A DNA stretch of 64,000 bases from Limnanthes douglasii subsp. nivea. Lineage: Eukaryota; Streptophyta; Magnoliopsida; Brassicales; Limnanthaceae. Under the pieces are notes generated by a model that was not told the origin of the DNA, did not search any database, and worked only from the letters and a program-made list of their open reading frames with translations. The position numbers and the translations under genes were made by a program. The DNA lies in NCBI GenBank assembly GCA_036936605.1, contig JAUPFV010000005.1:74598885-74662884 (forward strand), read 5' to 3'. The first letter of the stretch is position 1, and every line of letters starts with the position of its first letter. Positions 10,978 to 22,811 of this stretch are shown in pieces.

Positions 10978-11971
10978 TTAGCTTAACAGTCTGATTGGTT
11001 TCCTAATCTTCCCTTTGAGCACTGAGATCTTGATTTTCAGAAGGATGATTCTTAACAATGATAGATTTAACTCTGAGCCTATCCTTATCATGCCAATTTT
11101 CATCTCATGAGTCCTGACTGTGATCTTTGAAGCTTTTTTTAGCATGGGAAGAGGCTTTCTTACATGTGTTGTTATCATGGAAAGTATAGAAACAAATATC
11201 ATAATAATTTGGAACATTCTTGTATTTAATATGATTCTTATAGCTAATATGAAGCCAGCAACCATCGTTGTCTCCAAAGCCAACCTATACGTAATGCTGC
11301 AGTTTCTTGCTAATGTCTACTTCAACCAAAGCATAAAAAGTGTTGAATATTTCTTTATTTTTACAAGGAACCCATCATTTTTGGGGATGGCCAATAGAAA
11401 CATATATAGAGTTTATCATATCTTCATCATACATGAATTTAGGCACATTCTTAATACGAATCCATATAAGAACAACTGGATTTTCAAACTTATGGTTTTA
11501 GTTAAAAGAACATTTGGATAGTCACATAGATTTTTCTCCGACATATCATACATTACGAGTTCACATTTTTTCATGTCAGATTTGATTGAGAATTCAATCA
11601 AATGGTTCCTAGAGTTCCAACTGCAGAAGTTATAATCTCTAACAAACCTTTTTTATTCCAGAAAATTACTGATGATCTTTTTTTAGGCAGCCTTTGTGAG
11701 AATTTGCCAACTATAGTAAATTTACTGGATTATAATAATATTTCTTTGAAATTCTGGTTGTACTAAATGGAAATACGATCATTGATTTCTTATATATTTG
11801 CAGGTTTATTGCCAACTTGAATGTTAGAAGGCTTGACAATGTCTGCGAAAGAGTTCTTTAAGATAAAGAATTAACGTTCTGCAACTGAATATATTGATTT
11901 GTGTCCTTCTCATTTGCTGGAACAGGGTTTGCTGATTGGAGATTCAGGAATTCTTTTTTATATTGTTCCAT
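10978..11971 (-). pseudogene. LINE ORF1 (DUF4283-type nucleic-acid-binding protein), broken
   Basis: The probable start is the ATG at 11,971-11,969 (MEQYKKEFLNLQ). A piece SFADIVKPSNIQVGNKPANI follows near 11,860, resembling the SFAD start of plant LINE ORF1. Around 11,290-11,460 the frames give WIRIKNVPKF..DEDMINSI and LVEVDISKKLQHYV, the typical DUF4283 pattern (W.R....P, then VLVEVDISK.LP). At about 11,220-11,280 GFGDNDGCWLHISYKN and VPNYYDICF....HDNNTC correspond to the linker and the C-x2-C-x-H-x-C knuckle, with the first Cys lost. The protein binds element RNA. Several stops and frameshifts interrupt it. Confidence 0.7.
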
Positions 11972-12100
11972 GCCAAAACATAGAGAATTGAGAAAAAACC
12001 GAATCTAAGAGATTTCAGAGAAGAATCTTAAAAATAGAGAGAGCTAAGAATAGAAAATAGAGTCTGATAAAGATGTAATGCAACAATGAGAAAGAGAGAT

Positions 12101-13195
12101 TATGGTTTTAAGTTGATTAAATGGATATTTGCTTCATTTTTATGTTACTTTGTTTAATTTTTATCGGCAGTTATCAACACATGTTGGTTAATGTTATATG
12201 CTTAGTATATTTTAAAACTAGCAGTCCTGCACCGAAGGCACCTAGAGGCCACTTTGGTGGGGGTGAACAATGTACCGCCAGTGCTATAAAGAGCTACCAT
12301 CAAATATTGCGCACACCGTCGGCGCAATAAAATATTGTTGGTGCTAAATTACAGAACGGTCGGTATAATAAAACACTGAGGGCTATAAATTCACCAACCA
12401 CCAGCGTGGAAAAACGTTGGCGGTGTTAAAATCTTGTACTACCGGTGTACAATTTTATTAATTTGAAGATGTGAATAATATGGTGTTACCTCTAGCGCGT
12501 ACAGTGTGTAATACTCGAAAACAAAATAAATTGACGATTACGATAACATTGGACATAAATTAGTTCACATAGTTAAAAATATTACATAATTCGTGGGTAA
12601 AATTAGTTGACACGAGTGTGTTTATGAGAAAAGATAATTTTATCCATGTTCGGACCTTTTTTTGAATGAATATTCCTCCTCTTTGCTAGTTTCATCAGAA
12701 TTTGAGTAAGAATCTCAGACGCAATTGGCTTCTGCATCAGCTTTCTTCTTTAAGTTATCGCACCACATGATCTAGCATATCTTTTGTAATTAAGCTTTGA
12801 ACCACATATAAAAAGATAATTTTTTTAAACCACATATAACTTTTACGAAATAGTTTAATCAATCATATGGTATAATCATTCAAATTAACATGATTTATCT
12901 TGGTTAATGCGTTTAATATTTATATAATTTTGAAAACTATTAGCATATCATTTTTTATTGTTTTTATAACTCGTTTGAATTAAAGTGAGATTTTGTTAAA
13001 CCATATATATTATATATTTTATCTGAATATATATATTAATTAGATACTATCTAAATTATAAACTGGCATTAATTTTTCATTTGTCTTTTCCATAAATAAA
13101 TTTTATATACAAATTTAACTAAAAATATTTTAATATTAAACTGGACAAATTTGTGTTGTTCATATCAAGTTCCAAATATAAAATTCATATTGGTG
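12101..13195. other. Non-coding segment with a GC-richer, repetitive part at 12,215-12,460
   Basis: 12,215-12,460 has recurring GC-rich words on an AT-rich background: accgccagtgct, accgtcggcgc, gttggtgct, ggtcggtat, gttggcggtg and accggtgtac, spaced about 20-30 bases apart. This resembles the subterminal repeats of a DNA transposon. From 12,480 to 13,195 I see only AT-rich DNA with no gene. Confidence 0.4.
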
Positions 13196-13200
13196 GTATT
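13196..13200. repeat. Target-site duplication, left copy (gtatt)
   Basis: gtatt immediately before the left LTR; the identical five bases lie at 17,111-17,115 immediately after the right LTR. Confidence 0.85.
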
Positions 13201-13393
13201 TGAAAGACTAATACACAGATAGAATAAAATTTAATGTATTAAAATGTAGCACAAAATTAGCCTACAATAAGCAATAAAGTTGTTCATATTTCACATAGTA
13301 AATGATAACTTTTATTGATCGGAATACTAACAACTAAAACTAATTTATATTTAGGCAATTTCAACAAATTCCATAATTTAAGAAATTCCAACA
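13201..13393 (-). repeat. 3' LTR of copia-13k
   Basis: 193 bp beginning tgaaagacta and ending ttccaaca. It aligns along its whole length with 16,907-17,110, sharing aatgtatta, aagcaataaa, taaatgata, actaacaactaaaa and taatttaagaa. On the minus strand it begins TGTTGGAA. Confidence 0.88.
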
Positions 13394-13410
13394 AATCTCG
13401 CCCTTAAACT
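13394..13410 (-). promoter_or_regulatory. Polypurine tract of copia-13k
   Basis: On the minus strand the bases just before the 3' LTR read tttaagggcgagatt, a purine-rich primer site for plus-strand synthesis. Confidence 0.55.
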
Positions 13411-16400
13411 GGAAGTGTCTGAAAAGCTACCAGTTTAATCTTCTAGTGCTTGCACTTCAAGTGAACTTCGCCATTTAACAAACGTCTCCAACTTCACCGG
13501 CTTTGTCATGATATCCGCAACTTTTTCTACTGCTCCATAATAAACCAACTTTATAACTTCTTGATCTGTAAGATCTTGTAGATTATGGTACCTTGCATCG
13601 ATATGTTTTGTACGCCTATGCATCATTAAATTCTTCGAGAGTTCAATTGAGGAAGTGTTGTCACGATAGATTTCAAGGCACTCAAATTGTTCATATGTGA
13701 TTTGTTGCATAATTTTCTTGAGCCAGACACAATGACAAGCACAAGATGTTACATCTATGTACTCTACTTTTGTTGTAAACAGAGTAACTACCTTTTACTT
13801 TCTTGAGTTCCAACATATTGCATCTTCATTAAATAGAAAAACATAACGTGAAGTGCTTTTTCTATCATCAAGATCACCAACATAATCAATGCGCGTTTAT
13901 CTTTTCACTTTCATCTCTGATCATCTCTTATAAAAAAAATACAAAATGTCATTGTAGCTTTTAAGTGTCGCAGAATTCTCTTAGTTGCCTGCTTATGTCC
14001 CTCCATTGGTTTGGCCATGAACTGATATAATAAAATGACCACAAACATCATGTCAGGTCTTTTAATTATGAATTACATTAGACAACTTACCAACTTTTTA
14101 TATAGAGTAGCATCAACTCTTTTTCCAGCTCTTTCTTTTTCGAGTTTAGTACGTGTGACAATGGCATTTTTTATTGAATTACAATCTGTCATGCCAAACC
14201 TTTCCAGCACCTCATGACCATAATTTTTATGTCTTAAGTGAATCTCATCATGGCTTTGATGAATAAGAAAAAACATCATCAAACCAAGATCAGTCATCTT
14301 GAATTCTCGTGTCATTGACAACTTAAACTCTTCAAGTAATTATTTATCATTTCTACTTAAATTAAATCATTTATATAGAGACTTACCATGATATATCTCA
14401 TTCCTTCCCTCTTACTGAATAATGTGTGATCATGACTACTTTTTTCGAATTCTTCTTGTTTGAAATACCTTTCTGACTGATAAAACCAAGCTCATGGAGC
14501 TTGTTTTAGATCATACAAAGCTTTCTTGAGTCGATATACTTTATCTTATTCACTTTTTTACAAAACCCTTTGATGTAAGTGGAACATATTGGTGCTCTAA
14601 TATTTTTTTTTTCTAATGTGTTTCAGGGGTAAGTGACATGATATTATTTTCACCAATGACATCTTCATCAACAGCTTCAATCTCTTCATCATTCTCTGCT
14701 TTAGTAATGTATTTTTCTCTCTATTCAATAGTATCATTTAAATGTTTCAATCAACATTCCAGTCCCACTTCTCTTCTTCAAATATTATATCCCGACTAAT
14801 GAAAGTTTTCTTTAAAGTTAGATCATAAAGTCGATATGCCTTTGACTCCTTGCTTACTCCAAGTAAAACACATTTATGGTTCATGTTATCTAGATTTATT
14901 ATACACTATTCAGAGATGTGAACATGACCAATGAAACCAAAAAAATTGAAATAGCTCACACTTGGTTTAATTCCACTATAGCACTCTTCTGGAACCATAT
15001 GAATTACATCATTAGTCGCGCTTTGTTCAACATATGACACGCCCACTTTGTCGCCTCAGCCCAAATTATTTTTGGCATGCTCTTTTCTGCAAGTAGATAT
15101 CTGATCATATTTGTGATTGTGCGATTTATTCTCTCGGCTACTCCATTTACTAAGGAGTGTAGATAACAGTTAGTTATCTTCTGATTCCATTTTATTTGCA
15201 AAATCAGTTGAAGCTAGATGAAGTAAAGTATCATCTTCTATCCATTCTCAGATAACATATCAATTTTCCAGCTTTCTTTTCGACAAGGGTTTTGAAGTTT
15301 TTAAAAATAACAAAAGCTTCATTATTTTCTGACAAAAGATATATCCAGCTTTGGCGACTGTAATCATCTACCAACAAGAATATGTACGTTTTTCCACTTT
15401 GAAATACAGGAGATATCGTCCCACATAAGTCTGCATGAACAATCATAAATTTTTATGTTGCTCGCCACTAACTTCTCTTTGACATGATTTCATATGTTGA
15501 TTTCCAATATTGCATACTTCAGACACTTTTATTTCCTCTTTCATTTAAGGTAATCCTTTTACCATTTACTTATCTTGCATAGCCTTGATGTATGTACCAG
15601 CTCAAATTCCCATATCAGTTGTTCCATAAACCTAATGGCTCGTCCTCCTCTACTTTTAAACATCTATTGAGACCATATTTTATAATTGCAGATATAGTAA
15701 ACATGCAGTTTATTTTCATTGTAGAGTTCACAATCAAAACTCTACGAAGATGGTAGATTTTGCATGCTCCTTGGTCGATCAAAATACTTAAACCCCTTTC
15801 TTGAAGTTTCCTAACACCTAGTAAATTATTAGTCATTTTCGGAACAAATAACGCATATGTTAGTTTTTAGGTCAGCCCCTCGACTTCGAACTTCACATTT
15901 CCTTTTCCCATCACCTCCATTTTTGAGTTATTTCTAGTTGTACTCTATATCTGAAGTTTTCATTGAGATCAACAAAACAATCTTTGTTTCCTCTTACATA
16001 ATTTGAGCAGCCAGAATCGATAAACCAAATCCTTTTATCTTCAATTTCTTTGATATTCATATGAGTCGTTAAAATTAATTCTTATCCTTCATCGAAATCG
16101 GCGTATTTTACTTTTTTGCCATTTAGGCACTCATATTGATAGTTTCCTAGCTTGTGACACCTGAAGTAATTAATGTGAGCTCTGTTAATGGTTCATCCTC
16201 TTCCACCTCTTCGCCTACTTCTTGATAATTTACTTCCCCTCCACCGACTTGTCCATAGCTCTGATCACCATTAACTTTTAAAACTTGTTATTTAGGTACC
16301 TTGCATCACAGCTTCTGTTCATAAATAAGTAATGAGCTTTGCTACTCATCGACTAAATATTTTGACTTCTCGATTGAGAATACAATATAATTGAAATTGT

Positions 16401-16880
16401 CCATCATCGTGCAAAGGATTTTCTCAACAATCTTTATATCTTCGAGGTCTTCTCTACAGTTTATTATGTCATTTGCTATGACTGTGATCTCTAGAGTTTA
16501 GCGTGTTTTACTCTTTTTTATTGCCATGGTACTTGGTCTTTATTTCTTCTGAAAGTTGTTTGGCTGACTTCTTTTGAGTGATTGTCTTCAAAATAGTCTT
16601 ATCGATGGACTGAAAGAGATAATTCTTCGCTTTTAAATCTTTAAGCCTAGATTCATCTAACATCTTTTATTGCGCTACAGTCAAATTTTCACCTTATCCA
16701 GGTTTATTATGAACTGGTTGAATCACACGTCAGTACTTTTCTAACGTAGGAGATTATCCATGAGTAAACTCTAGTTATCGTAATCTCTATCAAATTTGGG
16801 TACATATGAGGCACTGAAATTGTTCGAATCAGATGTTATTTCTTACACTTTCCTCACTCTTGTTTCACTAAATTAGAATC
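13411..16880 (-). pseudogene. Gag-Pol of copia-13k, broken
   Basis: Domains on the minus strand, in order: Gag (about 16,880-16,150, stops throughout); zinc-knuckle region CHKLGNYQYEC (about 16,110-16,165); protease with FIDSGCSNYV (active-site Asp-Ser-Gly, about 16,000-16,030); GAG-pre-integrase (15,615-15,836); integrase core with VHADLCGTISP and FLLVDDYSRQSWIYL (15,231-15,446) and VNGVAERINRT, which keeps the catalytic Glu (15,004-15,201); RT pieces IYGLKQA and VSLYINDLI (palm, usual YVDDL; about 14,380-14,540) and MTDLGLMMFFL to DATLYKKLV (14,073-14,321); RNase H with YRDNTSSIELSKN and KHIDARYH and ADIMTKPVKLETF (13,435-13,710). Much of the RT upstream of LKQA is missing. Stops and frameshifts between all pieces make it non-functional. 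Confidence 0.85.
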
Positions 16881-16889
16881 ATTTTTATA

Positions 16890-16903
16890 TGGCTCTGATA
16901 CCA
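16890..16903 (-). promoter_or_regulatory. Primer binding site of copia-13k (initiator tRNA-Met)
   Basis: TGGCTCTGATACCA on the plus strand is the 3' end of plant initiator tRNA-Met. It lies three bases from the 5' LTR and in the right orientation for a minus-strand element. Confidence 0.85.
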
Positions 16904-16906
16904 AAT

Positions 16907-17110
16907 TGAAAGAGTAAAGTGCACAGAGAATAAAACTCAATGTATTAAACTATTGTACAAAGTGGTTTTTAATATCCTACAAGAAGCAATAAATCTTTTC
17001 ATATTCTAGCTAATAAATGATATCTTTAATTGACATGAATATTAACAACTAAAATATTAATTCATATAACGTCTAGTTTATTGAATAAGATAATTTAAGA
17101 AGTTCCGCCA
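16907..17110 (-). repeat. 5' LTR of copia-13k
   Basis: 204 bp beginning tgaaagagta and ending ttccgcca, homologous to 13,201-13,393 over its full length. It is followed directly by the target duplication gtatt. Confidence 0.88.
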
Positions 17111-17115
17111 GTATT
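17111..17115. repeat. Target-site duplication, right copy (gtatt)
   Basis: Identical to 13,196-13,200 and directly adjacent to the 5' LTR. Confidence 0.85.
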
Positions 17116-17829
17116 TGACTTTTTTATATAATACAAAATGATCGAATCTGACAAATGGTATATATTTTTGAAACAGTGTTGAAACTAGTATAAGATTCAC
17201 TAAAGATATTCTGGTTTAAACTAATTTTGGAATCTTAAAAATATTGGTAAAAAGTAACTTATTCAATTAAATATATTTATTTATTTTAATTGGTTAAATA
17301 TATATTTCCAATGGATTAATTAATACCTTTAAAAAAAGTCCATCCGCTTTTCAAACTCCACGTTCATTTTTTTCATTTTTCATATTTTTTATGTTAAATT
17401 TATTTTCACGCAGTCACATTTTGAAATACCAGATAAACACTGAGATACACTCTAAGATTCATAGTTAATTTTTGAAGTTGAGGTTTTTTTGTAACAAAAT
17501 AATAGTGGTTGAGTTTGTTGTGTTTGATAAAATTTTCTTATAATCTCCTTATATATAAAATCAGTGTTTATTTCCCATGTTTGATTGATTTCTTCACAAT
17601 CCGAACCACGTGAAATATGTCTTGTGATATTGAGTTTGGCCAGTTTATGTTTTTTTATCTATCTGTTATTTTTGCTAAAGTATAGAACTGGAACTCTTAA
17701 CTTCTCTATTATCTAACGAGCATGTGATTACCATATTTCCAAGTTTCGGTTGTTAGCGGTCAAGCTTTAGGTAATATTTCTTTAGCTTCAGCCATTGATG
17801 AAGTTGTCAATATTGTGATTTCCACAACA
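17116..17829 (+). repeat. Possible 5' LTR end of the plus-strand copia C1
   Basis: No coding. The segment contains a TATA-like cttatatataaaatc at 17,545-17,560 and ends in caaca, followed by agtgatgcggt. The 15 bases aacaagtgatgcggt at the junction recur exactly at the proven LTR/internal junction at 40,848-40,862. It lies directly upstream of the C1 coding remnants and in the same orientation. The start is not visible; the LTR may be interrupted by copia-13k. This is inference from position and the shared junction. Confidence 0.4.
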
Positions 17830-18384
17830 AGTGATGCGGTCAGCATGGATAATCTTTAACAAAAAAATTGTGGTAAAATATACAAAAAAAATGAATATCA
17901 TTTCAGATCTTGAGGTTGGAAATTTTGATCTCCCTAGTAAAGCAACAAAGAGTCGATGACGTTAGCGATATCAAATCATATGTAAGCTTATTACATGAAA
18001 CAATCCTTAGTGAATATAATGTATATTAAAACAATTGTATACATTGACAATGAACAATAGTAAAAAAATTGAAGATACCTCGATGATTTTAATAGAATCG
18101 ATCTTAATATGAATGTAGTTGGGGTTAAAGTAAAAGATGAGATCAAGTTATAATCTTCTTGATTTCTTTGTCGAACGTGTATGAGCACTTTTTTATACCA
18201 TGCTCTATGGAAAATAATCTCTAATAATGGTTGAGGTAAAGAGTGTTTTGAACTTAAAGGATCTTCGAAGTAGGGAAAATATGAAAATGGCTCCAAAAGT
18301 CTTAGACTGGGTGGGAGGGGCAGGCATGGAAAGAGAAATTCAGTCAAGAAGATAGGCAACTCTTGATCCAAATAAGAAAGATTC
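17830..18384 (+). other. C1 leader/Gag region, no readable protein
   Basis: This is where the leader and gag of the plus-strand copia should be. It is full of stops in all plus frames, and the open frame on the minus strand (17,991-18,371) has no recognisable motif. Most of gag appears deleted or decayed. Confidence 0.4.
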
Positions 18385-19608
18385 GTGAATGATTCTAAAA
18401 TGAGATATTTTTTGGGAAAGAAGAAAGTTCATACCAGTAGAAAAAAACCAGACATAAGGAAATGTGATACTTATCCAAAGCTGGATGTTGGAGATGCAGC
18501 TCAGGTCTCGTATGACTATAAATTTACTGATGCCTTTATGACTTTTACTTGCAGGTACAACGATAAGTGGGTGTTAGATACGAGAGCTTCACTCCACATG
18601 ACTTCCAACAAACATAGGTTTGAAAATCTGAGATTCTTAGATGGTAGTAAGGTCATCCTCGAGAATAATAAACCCTTTATTGTAAATATGATATGGAAGG
18701 TTCAGTTCAAGTTGTCTACAAAACTTGAGAGAATGATAACAAACATGAGGTATGTACCCAAATTTAAATGTAATCTTCTTTATATTGTCATATTAGATGA
18801 GAAATGATATAACTATAAGGGTAGAGACGAAAGATTTAGGGTCTTACAAGACTCACTATTTGTTGTGAGAGCGTATATTACTAATGGTGTATTAGTTCTT
18901 GAAAGGTCTGTACTAATTGGTAGGTGTCAAGTGTATAGAGATATTTAACCAAGTTGTGGAATTTGAGGTTAGGGCGTGTGAGTGATAAAGGCCTTATTAA
19001 GCTTAGCAAATAAGGGTTGTTGGATGGTAACGGAGTTTAAAAGTAGAGTTTTTGTGAAAGATATAGGTAAATTTATAGGGCTAAGTTCATGTCTCGAAAC
19101 CATACAACAAATGATGTGTTTGTATATGTGCATTCATATTGGTTATGCAAGGCGCTTTATATTTTTAAATGATGACTATTGTAGAAACGTACGGGTTATA
19201 CTTTTGAAGACAAATGATTAATCATTTGATGCGTTTATAAACTTGAAGAAGGTGGCGGAGAATTATATTGGAAAGATGTTGAAGAAGTTGAGAACTAGAA
19301 ATGGTTTGGAATATGTGACTAAGGTATTCACAAGATATTGCTCTAAACTTAAAATTTCTAGACATTGAACCATGAGAGGTACTTCCCAACATAATAGGTC
19401 TGCAGAATGGAACCAAACCGTACTAGAAAAGGATATGTATATGCTTTTGTCAGCTGGAATAGGCCAAATATTACGGGGATAATATGTGACAACATTTTTG
19501 TATATCATCAAAGAAGTTCATCTACGATACTGAAGTTTAAATGCCAAAATATGTAAGGACTGGAAAGAAACATATGTTGGAATATATAAGAATTTTCAGA
19601 TGTGTTGT
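18385..19608 (+). pseudogene. Copia C1, left half: knuckle, protease and integrase start, broken
   Basis: The open frame 18,385-18,807 reads RKKPDIRKCDTYPKLD, a decayed zinc knuckle, then the protease around WVLDTRASLHMTSNKH, where the active-site Gly of DTGAS is Arg. It runs into VRYVPKF.CNLL-like sequence (NMRYVPKFKCNLLYIV). Further pieces are YNYKGRDERFRVL (18,810-18,850), GAG-pre-integrase remnants near 18,970-19,030, and integrase pieces around 19,360-19,470 resembling RHRTMRGTPQQNG and the ML.SAG...YWGE block. The last codons before 19,609 read MLEYIRIFRCV, the L...R.FGC.AY segment of copia integrase. That phrase continues without loss at 27,698, which proves that the Athila element split this gene. 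Confidence 0.8.
19604..19608. repeat. Target-site duplication of Athila-19k, left copy (gttgt)
   Basis: gttgt before the left LTR against gttgc (27,698-27,702) after the right LTR: four of five bases match, and the right copy fits the uninterrupted copia reading frame. Confidence 0.75.
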
Positions 19609-21539
19609 TGTTAGTCCTTTTCTTACGCAAGTATACGCGGTCAAAAGTAGCAAGTAATAAATAAGAAAGATCGTTCCCACGAAGACTAGGTGTATAAGAC
19701 AAGAATTCACTTATGCAACAACGTATAATTATTAAACTAATGCTTGAACGAGTAATAAAGTATGAATGTACCTAAACAAATCAACTAACGAGATTATCTA
19801 ATGAGTTTACTTATGCGAGAGAAAACATGGAACCCTAACTTCATTGTTTATTTTACTCAGAGTATTAATATACTTAATCAATATGTAAGATAACTACGAT
19901 TACTAATCAGATTACACAAAATCAGAATACGCTACCTTTCGGTACACGTAAACCAAACCACTTAAACAACCACAAAAGAGATAGCAGTTAAGCAGACATC
20001 GCATGCATGACAATCCTATATGTCTATATGAATTGAGGTACAATTGGTTTTAAGCACAAGTTACCTATTTCGATTACATAGGGTAATATGATATGGTTAA
20101 TGACATATTACGAATCATGAACAATCACAATATGAATCATTCAAGAACCTATGCTAACATGACAAGTTCTAAACCCTTAAATCCACTTTCGCATTCATTA
20201 AAGATTAACAAACTAGATGTTCGTGACGCATCTAAAATTAAGCACAATCATACTAGGTAACCCATAAACGTATCTCACAAATTAATTAAGCAATAAACCC
20301 TAAATATTATTCAAACAAATCCGCTAAGGTTCCATGACAACGATTAGTTCATATCGAACAAATCATCATCATGGGCTCAACAATTAACATAACTCTAAGA
20401 TGAATATGAATCATAATATAAATAAATGAAGAAGAGTTTAGAAAATATTAAACCGAACAAAGTAGTCGTAAATATGGTACCGCTGCCGAAAGAGAACTGA
20501 AAAACAATCGTTCCTGTCTTCCTCTCCCTTCTGTGTATATTCAACCGAAAGAAAACCCAAATACAGTGTCCACTGCCTTCTCACCTTTTTCTCTTTCTCT
20601 GTTTTGTATTTTTCCGCAAACCCAATCAACGCCTCCTCTCCCTTCTGTCCGTCTCTGTTATTTATAACTTTTCTCGTGAAAACCTAAGAAGCCCATTGCC
20701 TTTCTTTCTCCTGGACTTTTAATTAAATACTTCCGCTGGACCCACACTCATATAATTATATAGTATAATTATTTAATTCCTTCCTTTGTCTATGTTCAGC
20801 AGAATAGACCAATAATATTTGTTTTCCTTTTCTCGCTTGTTTTGCACCAAAAAAATCCAAAGCGGTTTTGTATTACTAAAAAAAATCAAATTACAAATCG
20901 TAAAATATTTATGTTAAATAACATAATATTTTAAACAATATAGCTAAATAAAATATTCGCATTAATCTAATGTTTTTTTCTTAATTCAGCATTAATTTCC
21001 TTTTATGCTTCGCTTTAATATATTTTTTTCTTAATTTAATATTTTAAACAATATCTTAGAAAATATATTTTCCTTTTTTTTTCAACATTAATATATTTTT
21101 CAAGGATTAATATATATTTTTTTGAAAATCACTCGTCATAATATATTTCAAGCATTAATATATATATATATATATATATGTTTTTTGGAAAATCACTCGT
21201 CATAATATATTTCAAGCATTAATATATTTTTTTTAAAAAATCAATCGTCATAATATATTTTCGTAGCATTAATATATTTTTTTCAACATAAATATATTTT
21301 TTCAAGCATCAATATATTTTTCTTTGTTTTCAACTGTTCCAAAATTGCCCTCAAGTACATTTATTTTCCAGTTTCTTCAATTTCAATCCCAAATTTATTA
21401 ATATTATCACAATTTACCCGCGGCACAAGCGTCTTTAAGAATACTGGAAAAATACGTTAAAACTCAACGAATATTTGAGAACCGATGACGATTTTAAGAA
21501 TAATGGAAGCGTAATAAGTGATATGAAATGCACTTATCA
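19609..21539 (-). repeat. 3' LTR of Athila-19k
   Basis: 1,931 bp, nearly identical to 25,775-27,697. It starts tgttagtcct and ends gcacttatca. A TA microsatellite at about 21,158-21,179 is longer here than in the other LTR and accounts for part of the length difference. Confidence 0.93.
21124..21320. repeat. Tandem repeats of 50-65 bp inside the LTR
   Basis: Units begin gaaaatcactcgtcataa and continue tatttcaagcattaatatat; they start near 21,124 and 21,188, with a decayed third near 21,233. The other LTR has the same array at 27,292, 27,343 and 27,393 with a period of 50-51 bp. Confidence 0.75.
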
Positions 21540-21556
21540 AACCCCCAAACTTAAAC
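21540..21556 (-). promoter_or_regulatory. Polypurine tract of Athila-19k
   Basis: On the minus strand the bases before TGATAAGTGC read taagtttgggggtt, a classic PPT for plus-strand priming. A similar tract occurs again at 22,292-22,306. Confidence 0.8.
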
Positions 21557-22811
21557 CGTTGTTTGTCCTCAAGCAATGCAAAACAGGTTTAACAATTGAT
21601 GCATGAATGCAACTGAATTTAAATGAATGCAAGAACGCAATGATCCCGAACGAGTAACCGTAACTAATTCAGCATAAATACCTCAACGAATGTAATGACC
21701 TGGGAATGTGAAATAACTAGGTACTCAAATGTTAGCAATACAAGTGAAGAAGCGTGTGTGTGCGCTCAAACTCAATCGACATGTTTTTAGTACAAATTAA
21801 TGGACCTTACTTGTTCTCATCATAATAATCACAAGATTAGAAACGAAATACAACCTAGATTCTTCATAGTCAAGTTGCACATCCATATTTCTCCGGGGTT
21901 GTCAAAGATTTATTATGCTTTACTCTATGTACAGATACACAAAGGCTTATTTGACCGTGCAATGGACGAGGTCCCTGAAAGACTTATACAATGGCGCCCA
22001 TGTAGCGAGCTTTAGGTTAGCGGATCCCAGACCGGAAAAGTCTTAGGTCACTAGGCACAAAGTCCCCTAGGACTTAATAACTCGAGCACCAAAGAGCTCA
22101 TCCTAGCTAATTTTGCATTTTTTCATCTTTTTTTTCATTTTTTTAACCGGATTAGGAATGACTGTGTTTCGCTCCATCTCATTCCACCCCTAGACTACTC
22201 GCAATACATAGCCCCCAGCGAGAGGACGTACGTCGACGAGCGGCTACTAGCCTTTGACGCCTAACTGAATAATACGCATATTTATCTTTCAACTCCCCCA
22301 AACTTATCTTTTTGCAATCCATGAGCTAATAAAGGATTAAGGTGTAATTCGAACCTAATCAAGGATTATGTATAACAATACTCAAGTGTGTCCGTAACCA
22401 GCATAAAAACAATCGATGAGTCTACATGTATTAATTGTGCTTCTACATCAAGCAAGCTAACTGACAAGCAAACTAATTAGATTTTATTCCTACTGTCATT
22501 CCAAACAATTTTCATCATTGGATACTTAAGTAGAAACAACAACTCAAGGGATCAAAGACGCAAAATACATGAACAAAATGATATGCTAATAGAATAACTC
22601 AATCCTAAACACAGTCTATATGATCATGGCATGAATATGCAAATAAACATGACTAACATGAATAACTACTATGATGAATGCAACTACAAGAAATTAAAAG
22701 AAACAAGAAACACTCCCTTATCCGTCCAGCATTGTTGATCATTGTTTCCCAGTGGGTTGCCTCCCACGAAGCCCTTGTTTAACGTTGATAGCTCGACGAT
22801 ACCACTCGGAA
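21557..22811 (-). other. Non-coding 3' region of Athila-19k (place of the env-like ORF)
   Basis: In Athila elements the space between integrase and the PPT often holds an env-like ORF. Here 1.25 kb contain no frame of note on the minus strand. A second PPT-like tract, ctcccccaaactt on the plus strand, lies at 22,292-22,304. Confidence 0.6.

Larger units (their letters stand above)
6545..12100 (-). mobile_element. L1-like LINE (non-LTR retrotransposon), decayed
   Basis: A non-LTR element reading right to left: pyrimidine-rich leader (about 12,100-11,980), ORF1 (DUF4283/zinc knuckle), AP-type endonuclease, reverse transcriptase, zf-RVT and a terminal RNase H. This order is that of plant L1-type LINEs with an RNase H domain. 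All domains carry stops or frameshifts, so the copy is dead. The 3' end is placed after the RNase H near 6,545-6,600; no clear poly-A tail or target duplication was found, so both ends are approximate. It sits directly after the PMD relic and may have inserted into that transposon. Confidence 0.85.
13201..17110 (-). mobile_element. Complete but old copia retrotransposon (copia-13k)
   Basis: A 3,910-bp element reading right to left, bounded by short LTRs (13,201-13,393 and 16,907-17,110), each beginning TG and ending CA on the plus strand. A perfect 5-bp duplication flanks it. PBS, PPT and the copia order Gag-PR-IN-RT-RNase H are all recognisable. LTR divergence is high (roughly a fifth of positions by eye, with indels), so the insertion is old. 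The internal region is short for copia, and part of the N-terminal half of RT appears to be missing. Confidence 0.9.

Noticed and set aside
11120..11521. 133-codon plus-strand frame over LINE ORF1
   Set aside because: Antisense shadow of the ORF1 zinc-knuckle and DUF4283 region.
12215..12460. CACTA transposon terminus
   Set aside because: Recurring GC-rich words are suggestive, but no CACTA terminal sequence or 3-bp duplication was found.
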